Assembly: GCA_024364735.1 (NCBI GenBank)
Contig: JAGFNQ010004746.1
Location: 124,001 to 188,000, forward strand
Direction of reading: 5' to 3'
Origin: Boesenbergia rotunda
Taxonomy: Eukaryota; Streptophyta; Magnoliopsida; Zingiberales; Zingiberaceae
Length of the DNA: 64,000 bases
Shown: positions 31,504 to 43,442 of the stretch, piece after piece
Layout: each line of letters begins with the position of its first letter
How positions within the stretch are numbered: the stretch's first letter is position 1
The notes under the pieces: model-generated
What the model saw: only the letters and a program-made list of their open reading frames with translations
What the model was told of the DNA's origin: nothing
Database searches by the model: none
Made by a program: the position numbers and the translations under genes

Positions 31504-32637
31504 ATGAGCGATGGTGGCAAGGAGAGTGAAAGGGATCATGAGAGCAGATCAAAGAAGGATCAGTCATCTGCGGGATGTGACGAGTTTGGTCGCGCTGTCG
31601 CCAAGGTTGCTGTAGCACAGATTTGTGAATCGGTTGGTCTCGAAGGATGTAATCTCTCTGCTATTGATGCTTTCTCTGAGGTTGTGGTCCGGTACATCTA
31701 TGATTTGGGCAAAAGTGCGAGGTTTTATGCTAATTTAGCTGGGAGAGCAGACTGCAATGCATTCGACATCATTCAGAGCTTAGAGGATTTGAGTGCGCCG
31801 TTGGGTTTTTCTGGGGCATCAGATATACATCATTGCCTTGTTGGTTCCAGTGTTGCTCGAGAGATCACCCAGTACGTCAACACAGTTGATGAAGTTCCAT
31901 TTGCGAAGCCCATTCCCAAATTTCCTATTTCGCGGTTACCCAAGTCCTCACCTAGCTTTGCTCAGGCCGGGTTGGAGCCACCAGGAAAGCACATACCAGA
32001 TTGGCTTCCAAGGTTCCCTGATCCTCATACCTATGTCCATACGCCAGTTTGGAACAAAAGGGCTACTGATGCAAAAGCAGACAAAATTGAACAAGCAAGG
32101 CAGCGGAGGAAGGCCGAGAGGTCATTGTTAGGGTTACAGCAACGACTTGCTTCTAATGCTGCAGCTGGGTTTCAACCTATCAATGATGATGGTACCGGGA
32201 AGGGGAAACAGGTGGTTGCTAGCACTAGCAATCCTTTTCTGGCTCCACCTTTGACATTCACTGAGAAGGAAGTATCTGAAGTTGTTATTCCATGCGAAAT
32301 GGATGAAGGCGAGAAGTTATTGGATGAAGCCAAGAAGTTGTCAGATGAAGACAAGAAGTTGACGGCCGTTGAGACTTTTGCTCCCATCATTGAGGCAGTG
32401 AAGTCCGGCTCTCTTGACTTGGATTTGAGTGAGAAGAAACCATTACTTACAAGCAGACCTACTGTGCATTTTAGGATTGGAGTTGACAAGAAGTCTATAG
32501 CATCGTCATTAACTGCTTTGAATCCTAGAAAGGATGCGTGGCCTTTCAGGGATGAAGAAAAGGATGACAAAAAGAAGAGAGCAGAAATGATTCTTAGAGA
32601 AGCTATGGAGAAACCACATGACCTTGCTCAGCTTTAA
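31504..32637 (+). CDS. TAF8: Transcription initiation factor TFIID subunit 8 (TAF8)
   Basis: A single-exon ORF of 377 residues starting MSDGGKESERDHESR. Residues about 27-100 form the histone-fold (bromodomain-associated) domain: FGRAVAKVAVAQICESVGLE, AIDAFSEVVVRYIYDLGKSA and NAFDIIQSLEDL. The TAF8 C-terminal signature follows at about 158-182 (HIPDWLPRFPDPHTYVHTPVW). The rest is charged and ends RAEMILREAMEKPHDLAQL. TAF8 pairs with TAF10 through the histone fold and helps assemble TFIID in the nucleus for RNA polymerase II transcription. The intronless coding region and the length match plant TAF8 as I know it. The nearby ATG at 31489 is not in this frame, and the frame has no upstream ATG after its last stop. 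Confidence 0.93.
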   Translation: MSDGGKESERDHESRSKKDQSSAGCDEFGRAVAKVAVAQICESVGLEGCNLSAIDAFSEVVVRYIYDLGKSARFYANLAGRADCNAFDIIQSLEDLSAPLGFSGASDIHHCLVGSSVAREITQYVNTVDEVPFAKPIPKFPISRLPKSSPSFAQAGLEPPGKHIPDWLPRFPDPHTYVHTPVWNKRATDAKADKIEQARQRRKAERSLLGLQQRLASNAAAGFQPINDDGTGKGKQVVASTSNPFLAPPLTFTEKEVSEVVIPCEMDEGEKLLDEAKKLSDEDKKLTAVETFAPIIEAVKSGSLDLDLSEKKPLLTSRPTVHFRIGVDKKSIASSLTALNPRKDAWPFRDEEKDDKKKRAEMILREAMEKPHDLAQL

Positions 32638-34661
32638 GCACATTTAAACAAGGCTTGTGGTCCAGAAATGTAAACAGAATTTCTTGGCAATTCAAATTCG
32701 GTGGAAATTTGTACTTTTTTTTTGTTCGAGTGGGTCAAATTGGTTCAGAAATCTTAGGTATGTAGACTGTAGGTTCTTTCATTCACTCTTTATCACATTT
32801 TTGTTTCTCCTTTTGGGAGTTGAGAGAAAAAGGTTTACTACGATGTGAAACGATTTCAGTCATTTTCTGTTTGGTTCAATCTAATTGATGTCTGATTTGA
32901 CTATCAAAGCTTATGACCCAATTGGTTTAAAGAAAAATCAAGCTATAGGTTAATACTTTGTCTTAACTGCTAGGCTCCTTACCAACCTGTTTAGTGGCTA
33001 CAATAATGTTATATGTGAGGACCCATTGTTTACATGATGCGAAGACTTTATTTTATCACTGTCTATTCTCTAATTTATAATCTATTTCTTCTTGCAGCTA
33101 GGTAGCGCAATGGTCCTTGCTCTCATATCCTACTTTTAGTTCTTGTAAAACTAGATGAGTTAATGCATAATATGTGATGCAGATCTTAGAACTAGATGAG
33201 TTTCATTGTTGTGGCAGTGAACAATTCTTCTATGCCCAAAAAATTCTAATGAAATGGTTGACGCTCTATGTGAAGCTGTTTTTTGGCATTCTCTTGGCTT
33301 GAAGTGCCATAAGTATGGTTGTCAATCGAGGCATGAATCAGTTTTGAGTACTTTTTTGAAACATGAACTGTGAGGGTAAATTCAAAATGATAAAATAGGT
33401 TCAAAATTCCCAATTACTTGACTATGCTTTACTTTAAAAAGATTATCATCAATGTCATACTGTATTGATAGCATAATATGATCAGTGGGGAATATTCATC
33501 ATGATTGTAGGTTAATATCTCAATGTGTCATAAAATGCAGAACATCGTTTGTTTTTCATTTTATTTACTAATCTTGGTGCACTCTTGTTATCAACTTTGA
33601 GTCTCATGGTCACGACACAGTATGCATCGTAAAGAGGTAAGACTACAGCATTATGTAAACAAAGGAAGATGTAAATGACTTTGACATGAGATGGTTTCTT
33701 TTTCTGCTTAGTTATTGTTGACTGCATCATCATTGTCGCCTTAGACTCCTGAGTGTCTACATGATTGGTTTTCTTATTTTACATTGTTGTCCATTCCTGG
33801 ATTCCATCCTCCCAGTCTCTCCAGTTCTACATTTAATAATAATAAAAAAATCATGTCTTTTTACTTTTTTTTTATATCGCTTGGCTTAATTTTATTGAGT
33901 CAGATTTAATTCTTGTGATGAATTATATTATTTGTTCCACACTGATATAAGATATGATTTATATTAAATTGTTTTGGATTGAATCATATTGGCACGGTGC
34001 TGCATAAACTCCACCCAAAAAGCATTTCTGCCTATAGTGGATTTCCATGAATATCTAGCATGTGTGCTACTTGAATTTATCTTGGTAGTCGATGAGAAAT
34101 TTTTCTACGGCATCTCGCTGGTTCATGGTTTGTAGGAGCTAGCTACATCTTAAAAGAGCAACTATGTCGTATGTTTTTATTCGCCTTATTTTGGGTTTAG
34201 TCAGTTCCTTGTTGAATTGTGTTCAAGTAAGCTTAAACTGTGGCGAAATGATCAACTGACACTTTAATACTACTAGCATTAAAGTGTTAAAGTATGTTCT
34301 CCTAGCATTCAGGTTACAATTGAAAGAGCCAGGATAGAAGCATGTTGACAACCAAATTGAGAAAGAAAAAAAAAACACGAGCAGGTAACAAATTACATAA
34401 ACTTAGTAGTCGATACATTTACTAGTTTACAACCAGTAAGCATTGACCGTTGCCCAATAACGATAACCAGGTAGTAGCAACCGAGTCACAGTTATCAGAA
34501 ACAGAACAACTACACCTACGAATAAATACAGCCTCTACAGAGGTAGACTACATGGTTAACGACATCAATGAACGCCTAAAATACATGTTACATTTCATGA
34601 GAGGAGCTCAGAAAGGCCAACTGACTGGCAGGTACGACAGTATGTGCTAGTTCGACGTGAA
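32638..34661. other. Intergenic region between TAF8 and the DEK gene (convergent 3' ends)
   Basis: The first few hundred bases are probably the TAF8 3' UTR and the last few hundred the 3' UTR of the DEK gene on the other strand. No ORF, RNA gene or recognisable transposon seen between. Confidence 0.5.
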
Positions 34662-37600
34662 TCAAGTAACCTTCTGCTTCTTTGCAGGCTTGTTCTTAGC
34701 TTTTGGTTCTTCTTCTTCGTCGACATCCTCATCTTCTTCAGCTTCTGCCAGTTTGGTAAGCTCCTCCTGGATCATGAGCTTTATAGATGCCTTTCGCGGA
34801 GTCAAATCGGTTTTGTAATGGCCAGCTAATCATGAAAATTGCCGCAGTTGTGTTACATTGGGTTGATGTTAAATGCAATGAAGAGAACAAAAATCAAAGA
34901 GTAAATACCTAGCCGCTTCAGAATGTCAGTAAAAGTTGCCTGAAACAAACAGTAGGACAGTGTCACAACTTGTGAAACCAAACTAAGACCAATAGTATGA
35001 GAAATTTGGCATACATACTGTTGCATTGTTAAATAAACATCGGTTGGGTAAAATCCTGTGTACTGTGTAGGCAATACTGAACAGATTTCTAAGAAAACAA
35101 TTAGAGTAAGAATGAAGGACCACCAATATCAACATCTATTGCAGACTGACTAGAACAACCTAGGAACAAACGGCGTATCTCAAATATATTCTATGGACCA
35201 AGAGTTCCCAATAGACAAATATACTAGCATATTTTTGCTCTATGTTTAACCAAATCACTGTGGGACGGTGGTGGAGGCTGTGGCCCATTGTCAAGTGAGT
35301 TTTGATCCCAAAACTGCACTACTTGTGCAAGAAACTGTCACTTTTGGCCTATTTTCATAATGGAAAAAAAATACTCACTGTATTGAAGTCAACTTCTTTC
35401 AAAATTTCACATATTTTCTTTCTCAGTTCCTCTTTGCTTGGCTGTTGAGTCTCTGATTTGGCTTTATCTTGGCCAACCTTTTTACCTTCATAAAAAACAA
35501 ATGCATTTCAGATCAAATTCACCCATAAGTAAATGCAGTGAAATCCAGGAGAAATTCATGCAACTCAAAGGTCTAATAGTAAAGAAAGGATAATCAATTG
35601 AAAGATTCTGGAAAAGAAGAAAAAGGCCATTAGATAAACAACCTCAAGATTTCCTAAAGGAAATATTTTTTTTATTTTCTTGCAAAACCTATAAATAAAA
35701 GCAAAAGATATAAATTGAACAGATTAACTGTATGAACAAAGAACCATTGCCAAGCCAAGGAACAAGGCTATGGAAAACTCCTCCAAGATCAATTAACCTT
35801 ACCATTGAATTTAACCTGATGAAGGGAATTGTTTTTTTAACAAATGACCAAACATCCTTGTCATGCTTGTCATGGCCTGACCATAATGAGCGCATGTCAC
35901 ACGTGGCTCAGCTATGTTTGCGGGCCTGTGTGAGACTGCACTGTCGCAGACCATACATGCAGAACCTGATTGAAACTGGGCTATCAAGGTTGAACATAGC
36001 CCATTGGCACCTCTTCTTCCACTAACCCAAATGTTGGTAAAATCTTTCTAATTCCATGTTTGCTTAATTGACCAACACATGAATAGTAGGGAAAATCAAG
36101 TTTAAAAAAGTAGTACAAGTAACAGAAAAGGTTAGTACAAAGAAAAACATGCAACCACTAGTCAGATAAATTGTACCGCTCATAATATCACTGCATTTTC
36201 AATGATATAGAACTCATGGCTGACAGCTTACCAGTATCCTTCTCTTTCATTGTTGATCTAATGATCCTTTTCTTCTGTGCATCAGCTGTTTTCTTCCTGG
36301 AGGAGACTTTCGCATCTACATCATCACCATCTGATTTTGAATGTTTGGAAGATAATGTTTTAGGACTCTTGGTAGTTGCAGGAGCTGGCTCTCGCTTAGA
36401 TCCAATCACCACCCTTTCCTTACTAAGGGAATCCTTTTGTTTAGAAAGTTTCTTCTTGTCTTTATTTTCCATTCCTATATCCTCTTTCTCAGGTTCATCT
36501 TCTTCAGAGACTTCATGAGTTGCATCTTTCTCGTCCTCACTCTCCGAATGGTCAACTGCCTTGTCTTTATGAGGACTACTATCATTAACATCATCCTCAT
36601 CATCTGTTTCTGGTGCACTTTTATCTTCGCTCAGAGAGGCCTCATCTCTGATCTGCTTCTTCATATTAAACCCAATAAATCATCATATCAAAAAAATTTA
36701 GCAATCATCACAACCAGAGTATATGAATAATCCAATAAGAAACTAAACAGAATCAAAGATATATAAACTATTGCAGGAAACACAATAAGATAAAGCCTAT
36801 TGCAGAATTTGTAGCCTCTTGTACAGACCTTCCTATGTCGCTTTGAATATTTATCTTCAATTCCCTTTGATAAACTTCCCTTGGCCACTCTCTTACGTTT
36901 TCTGGATTTTGTTGATTGCTATAAAGAAAAACAAAGGAACAACTGAGACAAAATTAGCATGAACTGTTTCAGAGGCAAATGGATAGCCATTTGATGAATT
37001 CAAGAGACATCAATCAATGCACAATCCTAATAATAAATAAAAGAACTTGTCCACCAACATTAAGATACTAGATAAAAATAAACTATATGGAAATTCTGAT
37101 ATTCAGAATTATTACTTCAATGTTAGGGTGAGGAGCAACCAAGAAGTCCAATAGTTTTTCCACAAGTTCTTCCTGCAACATGCCAGATAATAAACATGAT
37201 GATCAGAGAGTATTTCAAGAGAAACCAACCTAAAAACGTTATCATCATAGATTGCAACACTAGAAGCAGAAGGCACCAACCTTTCTAGAATTTGCTTTGG
37301 AAGCAGGTAGATCAAACAGATCACATAGATCCAACAGTGTATCTTTTACATATTTGTCAAGTTTCTCCTTCATTTTAGCCCTTTGCTTTTCCTGGAGGTA
37401 TAAGTTTAGCTTGCGAGGAAAATCAGAAAATCCACAAGAATAATCATTATATAAGTTATTGTGAAGAATTAAAATACTTACATCACTTTCATGCCATACA
37501 AAACCAGAAAACTGGAGAATATGATTTTTAAAATTCACGGCCTGCAATAAAAAATAACAAACAATATTCAGAATTGCATCAGCAGATTCATATACCTAAC

Positions 37601-40600
37601 TGCAGAATAATAGCATCTATCGGAACTGGTAGCACTTGTATGAACAATCATTTGGTTTCTATCAAAAACAAACCTCAATAACCTAATCATATAAGGAAGT
37701 AGAAGTAACGCAGATTCATTACTATTCTGTATGAATATTGCACAAACATTGATAGAAAGCAGATAGCATTCTTTAATTTGTTCAGTTCAGAAAGAAATGA
37801 GCATCAAAACATTCTTGTACTTTTGTTTAGTTCAGGCTCATGTTTTTTGTTTCAGCCTCCTGAGTAGTTTGTGTGATCAAGAAGGACGAGGAAACAATAT
37901 GTGGGTATGTTTCTATGGGCCAGTAATATCTTACTAGTATGAAAAATAATCCAAAGCCCAGGGAAAGTAAACATGACGTAGTTTAAGAAGAGCTTCATTG
38001 GAGTTCATGGGCAGTCATGTCTTATCTTAAGTTTAATTATCGGTTCAAAAAAAAAGAATTGGAAGGTGTTAATGAAAGTTATGCTGCTCACTTAAATTGT
38101 TGTTGCTTTTAAGGTTAATATGAAGTTGTGCAAAAACGAGAAGCTTTTGGAAATTAAATTTGAAGCCAAAATCATGGCTTCAACAAAACAAATCATAAGA
38201 GGACCTCATGATAGACTATCAAAATCACCTAATTGTGGGGAAGAATAGAGAACAGATGGAAAAGGGCTCTCAAAAAATTCATAGGAAGAAAATATACGAT
38301 AGTTATATTCTAGATTGAGTTACAGTCTAACCAAAATCAAATCAACTCAATTTGATCTCTCTACTTTATTGATTGGTTCTATATGATCGATGAATATTGG
38401 TACAATTTTTTTATTACTTCATTAAATTGTTGATGTAGAGAATGTTTCTTTTTTAGTTTTGCAAACAACAGTTAACAAGGACCTGTCATTCTCAACTATT
38501 TTGAGAAAGTTGAATGGCTACATCATCAATAATACACAATCTTTTTAAATCACTTTTTAATTGTGTTAAATAGTCTTCTATGGTCACCAACACGCCTCAC
38601 ATTCATGTAAAAACCAATCTTTCATTTTATATCCATCAATGTTCAATTTTTAAAAGTCTTTGATGAAATTCTCCCTATATCAATTTGTTTCTGTTTATTC
38701 ATTCCTTTTGTTTCCCTTGAAGATAAAATGCAATTTCATCTCTCTTTCTTTGGCATTGGGGCCACTAGTATACAATATAACAAGCTCTTCGTAGCAACAA
38801 TTTTAAGTCGATTTGTAGAGCACACAAGCAACATTAAATGATTAGAGAGGAAATTTGACTACAATCAATGCATAAAACAATTAGCAACGATGAAACTTAT
38901 TCTGACAGCAACCTTAACTATTATTACTTGAGCCCCAAAAGTGTGTCATGCCTAAAGAAACGGTAGCAACATCCAGAAGGAATAGCAACATAATATTTAG
39001 AGGTGTAGCAAAAAGTATAACAATTAAATATCATAAAAGGAAAAGTTACCTTTCCTCTCCTTCCAAAAAGTGTCTGATGGATTAATTTAATATCTGCAGG
39101 TTTCTTCCTTGCTAATTTGTGGGCCACTGTAAAAAAGAGGCACATGTGTTGAATATCAAAGTCAGAACATACTTGGATATTCAGGGACAAAAAGTAAAGT
39201 CCATGGATAACCAATCCACTATTGATGACTAAATTGAAGTTAAATCTTATCCAGGAGATATGCAAATCAAGTGCCAATCAGGAAGAGTTTATGATGTTTC
39301 TTATTTAAGATTTTTAAATTAATGCAAAGCCACTCAGGAGTGAGAAATGGATTTGAAGCATCTAATCAAGTAATAATGAATCTTACAACTGAGAAGCAGC
39401 TCCTACATCCTTTATTTCAAGTTGTTGCTGATATGACCTGATAAATCTAATGTCCAAAGGGGTAAACTAATGAACAAACTTCCAAGGGACCAAAGAAAAG
39501 ATTCAATGGAAATGTCACATTTCTATAATAGGACAAACCGAATCACAGACTGTATAAGCAGGGGACAATAATTCAATAAACTCCTAAGAGAGTCATTATG
39601 ATCTGTAGAAAAGATTTTTATAAGTTCAAGAATTATGATGAGCATGCTAGTTACTAAACAAAGTCATATACAGATTGAACATATTTGGCAACTCATCAGT
39701 TCATGCCATAAACAGTTCGTCCAAATAAGAGACATATTTGTGATATGAAAAGGGAAAGATTAAAAAACAAAGTAGAATAAAACTAAAGACTGTGATTTAA
39801 CGAAAATACCAAACTTCTGGGTATGAAATTATAACCAAAATAAATAGAAAACCATACCACTTGGTATATCCTTTAACGGAGTCCCCCGACCCTGTAACCA
39901 GAGAGACCATCATTCATGTAAAATATCAATCTCAAAAATCAAAATAAGAAACCAAATCCTTAGTAGAGCACCTTTTCAACTTGAAATTCCCTTGATCTCT
40001 CTTTTTCAATAACTTCTACCAACCTCTCTACTGTTTTTCTCTCGCGGACAGGGCGTTCCACAGATAAAGTGATTGGACTATTAATTAACTCCTTGACTTT
40101 TGTCGTATTATCACTTCCTTTGCTCTTTGTCTTTCGCACCTGTGATCTTTTCCTCTTAAACCCTACAACTTCCTTACCCTCATCCTTCATTTCAGTATTT
40201 CCATTCTTTCTTCCATCGGTGTCATTTTCACCTTTTGGTTCTTGTTCTACTCGTTTTTCTATACCTTCCTCACTTTTGCCAACATGTGATTCTACCATTT
40301 TCACATCCTCAACTGGCATCACTTCATCACCTTCCACATCAGCTACTTTCACATCCTCAGAATTGGTAGTACTAGCAACATCAGTCTTCTTTTCTTCTTC
40401 CAACTCCTCTATATCATTTGGTTTCACTGTGTCTGTGGTCTCAGCTTCCACTGCTTCATTGCCTTTTTCATCAGCCATTTTCACATCCTCAACAGAAATA
40501 TTTGCGTCCTTGGTTTCTCTGTCTTCTTTTGCTTCTCCTGTATTATTTTCTTCTGACACAATAATTGTTTCCTCAATCCTGGTCTCTTCATTTGATTCTT

Positions 40601-41075
40601 CTATTTTATTTTCCTTTTCCATAGTATTTGATGCCTCGATCTTTTTAACTTCTTTTGATTCTTCAACATCAGTCTCTTTTGCTGTGGTATTTTCTTCAAT
40701 GTGCTTCTTCTCATCAACAACCTCCTTTTCAGCACTTTCATCTTCATTTCCCTTAACTCCAGAATCTGAAACTTCTTCTTTTGAATCTTCATGATCCATC
40801 ACTTTTGCTACAACATTTTCTTCAGTGGGCTGCTTCTCTTCACCACCCTCCTTTTCGTTACTTTTATCTTCAAGTCTCTTGTCTCCAGAATCTGGCACCA
40901 CATTATCATGCTCCAGTGGAACAGATTCTTTCAATATTGTGGTTTCTTCATTTATATTTGTAGTTTCCTTGTTTTGTGAATCGAAGGCTCCACAAGTTTT
41001 ATCTTCAGGCGGCGGGGTAGAACCATTCTCCATCACAGTTTCCACTGCATGGGAGGATGGTTTACATTCTTCCAT
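34662..41075 (-). CDS. DEK domain-containing chromatin-associated protein, 11 exons
   Basis: Coding exons (high to low): 41075-39972, 39891-39858, 39126-39050, 37541-37482, 37391-37281, 37172-37116, 36918-36829, 36652-36232, 35485-35379, 34939-34909, 34825-34662. All join in frame, giving 751 residues. The N-terminal 330 are highly acidic, with repeated EESK/DVKMAD-type segments. The DEK core begins RPVRERKTVERLVEVIEKE (about 343), then GRGTPLKDIPSVAHKLARKK, LFGRRGK, ILQFSGFVWHE and FDLPASKANSRKEELVEKLL (SAP-like). A basic and acidic linker follows, then the C-terminal DEK_C domain SKEELRKKICEILKEVDFNT..KLMIQEELTKL (about 668-727) and a lysine-rich tail. DEK proteins bind DNA and histones in the nucleus and affect chromatin and splicing. 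The exon 8 acceptor has three tandem NAGs, so its start may be 36658, 36655 or 36652. Confidence 0.92.
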
Positions 41076-43442
41076 CCCAAAAGGTACAAATTCTAGAACC
41101 GTAGCTCACAGCCAGTCCAAAGAACCCGGCAAGATTGAAACTTTCATATCAAAGGACTAATGTTAAACCATCTGCGAAATAAAAACGCACACAGGAGGAA
41201 AAATAAAAATTGAGTTCGCGGAATAAATGGCAAATGAAATTCCAAAAATAGCAACTTCCCGCAAGCAGTAACCTAATGTCGAAGTTCAAAACCCTATCTT
41301 CCCGCACAATGTTCCAGCCACTCGAAATGCGAGGCCAAAACACGATAAACAGATGGACAATACTTGTTCCGAGCTAAAATTTTGGAAAACCCTAGCTGGA
41401 CCAAACGACCCACCCTCGTTCGAAACAACAGCTAATTGCACCCAGAACGACGAAGAGCGTCATCAAGTACGAGGGAATAAATCGAGCAAAGAGGCACCTG
41501 GGGAAGATCTTGGAGCATGGAGCGATAAAAATCTGGGAAATTCAAGGGCGGCAAGAGTTCATGCTCGTAGCCGACGTCTTCCCTCCCTATCCCTGGAACG
41601 AGATCGCTGCTTGCCCGCAGCGAAGAAGATACGTCTTTTTCTTTTAATAGGAATTAATTCTGGCTTCGTGTCCGGACTCCGGACCTTAAATCAAACTCCG
41701 CTCCAGTTCCATTTTCTCTTCGGATTGTCTGCGGCAGCCGACACAGGGTTCAGCTTTAGTTTGTTTCTCAGACCGAGAAAGAGGACGCCACGTACACGGA
41801 ATCTTCATGTGTCTGCGGCCGGGTATCGCTTTTGCGGTATCTTTTGTTTCTACTTTTCCTGAAGTGATTAACGAATTTTTTTTTAATTAGGACGATCGAT
41901 TGATTATGAAAATTTTTATAATCATCAAATAAATGAGAAATATGTCATGATAAATTTAGAAACCTTTCTACTTTTCGTGAAGGATGAGAGAAAAGGAGGT
42001 GCACAGATTTATCGATTCAATGGAGATATAATTATTACAATTCAATTCAGATAGTTAAATTCGAACAGGTATCGAAGTCATTTCAATGCTACTTGAAATC
42101 AATTAAATACTCTTTTTCAGCTCAAATGTTCCATACTAATGAATTTTAAAAAATCTGAAATCTTTTTTATTGAAAGATCCTCTTTGATTTATTATAAAAA
42201 AAATATTTTATCCAACTTTAATACATTTTTATTTTCAAAACTATCTTGATTAAAATATAATATTGATGAATATTAATCATTATTCTCATATTATAATAGT
42301 TATATAATTATTATATCACGATTTTATTAATATGTGAGAGTTAAAGTGTTATTACAATACAATATCGATCAGATAAAATATTGATATTGTAATAACTACT
42401 AGTTATTATTGTTAAAATATCATATGATTATTATTGATTAGAGTTAAAATGATTATATTTATAATAATTATGAAATCATAATTATTATAATTGTATAGAA
42501 ATTATTGATTATAGTTGTTATACTTATATAATAATTATTATAATAGCATGAAAGTAAGATAATTTTAAAAAAAATATTGATGCAAAATGAATTGTTGTTC
42601 TACCTGCCATGTGGCCCTCCCCCCACATATGCACACGCCAAATGCCTATTGGTCTGATATTAAATGATAGGGGAGTGTTATTCTAATATTTTTTTAAAAA
42701 AAATATTAACTAGGTCACATAGCGTCTAACGTGGGAGAATCGACTCAATTCCTACCGAAATTTTTCATCAATTGTTAAAATAAATTAAAAAAATAAATGT
42801 AAAAATCTATTCTAACGATCAACATTCTTAATTCTATTATTCATTAAATTCCTAATTTATCACTAAAAGACCTAATCAAGATATCCTTTCCTTGAGACAA
42901 AAGTGTTATTCTAATGACACCTATAAAAAGGGGTTACTTTTGATTTTTGCCGTTCAATCTTGACATGCCAAAAAGTTATACTTAGCAAAATGTTCCATAC
43001 TAATGGATTTCAATTTTAATGTACAAGATATTGCAATACTTGTCAACGAAGCTGCCATCTAATAATTAGTATTATACAAGAAAAAGTTAATTGTAGAAAC
43101 TAATACAATCTAATTCGCTCTTCATGCACAAACTTGGCAGCAAAATGTTCCCTTCTCAGTAGCAGCGGCTAACAGAGTAGGTGGTGATGACCAATACGAA
43201 AGCAGCGAGACACCAAGCGCTACTAGAAAATCAGTTCTACGATAAAGTAAAGCCCAGAGAATGTGACATTTATCATCAGTGCACAAAACTCTCAAAATGA
43301 GGAAAATTGACAAGTTAAATTAATTCCATACTGCTGGAAACTTCAATCCAGGCGATGCCGTGGCAATTTAAGGGGAACTCAAAAATGAGAATACGCATAT
43401 TTGGCGACAATGAAGAGACTACGTTCCAGTTGCTTTGCATCT
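41076..43442. other. DEK promoter/leader side and intergenic AT-rich region
   Basis: 41076-41870 is the upstream region of the DEK gene and probably includes its 5' UTR; short ORFs on the + strand are not conserved-looking. 41880-43100 is AT-rich, with a run of ATTATAATAATTAT-type repeats at 42240-42560 resembling those at 62080-62850. The last 300 bp before 43443 are probably the TIM50 3' UTR. No other gene seen. Confidence 0.5.

Noticed and set aside
40069..40794. 241-codon ORF on the + strand rich in Ser and Phe
   Set aside because: Exact antisense of the acidic Glu/Lys-rich exon 1 of the DEK gene; composition is the mirror of that exon.
41353..41862. 169-codon + strand ORF upstream of the DEK gene
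   Set aside because: No recognisable domain; lies in the promoter/leader region of the DEK gene and has no supporting splice or family signal.
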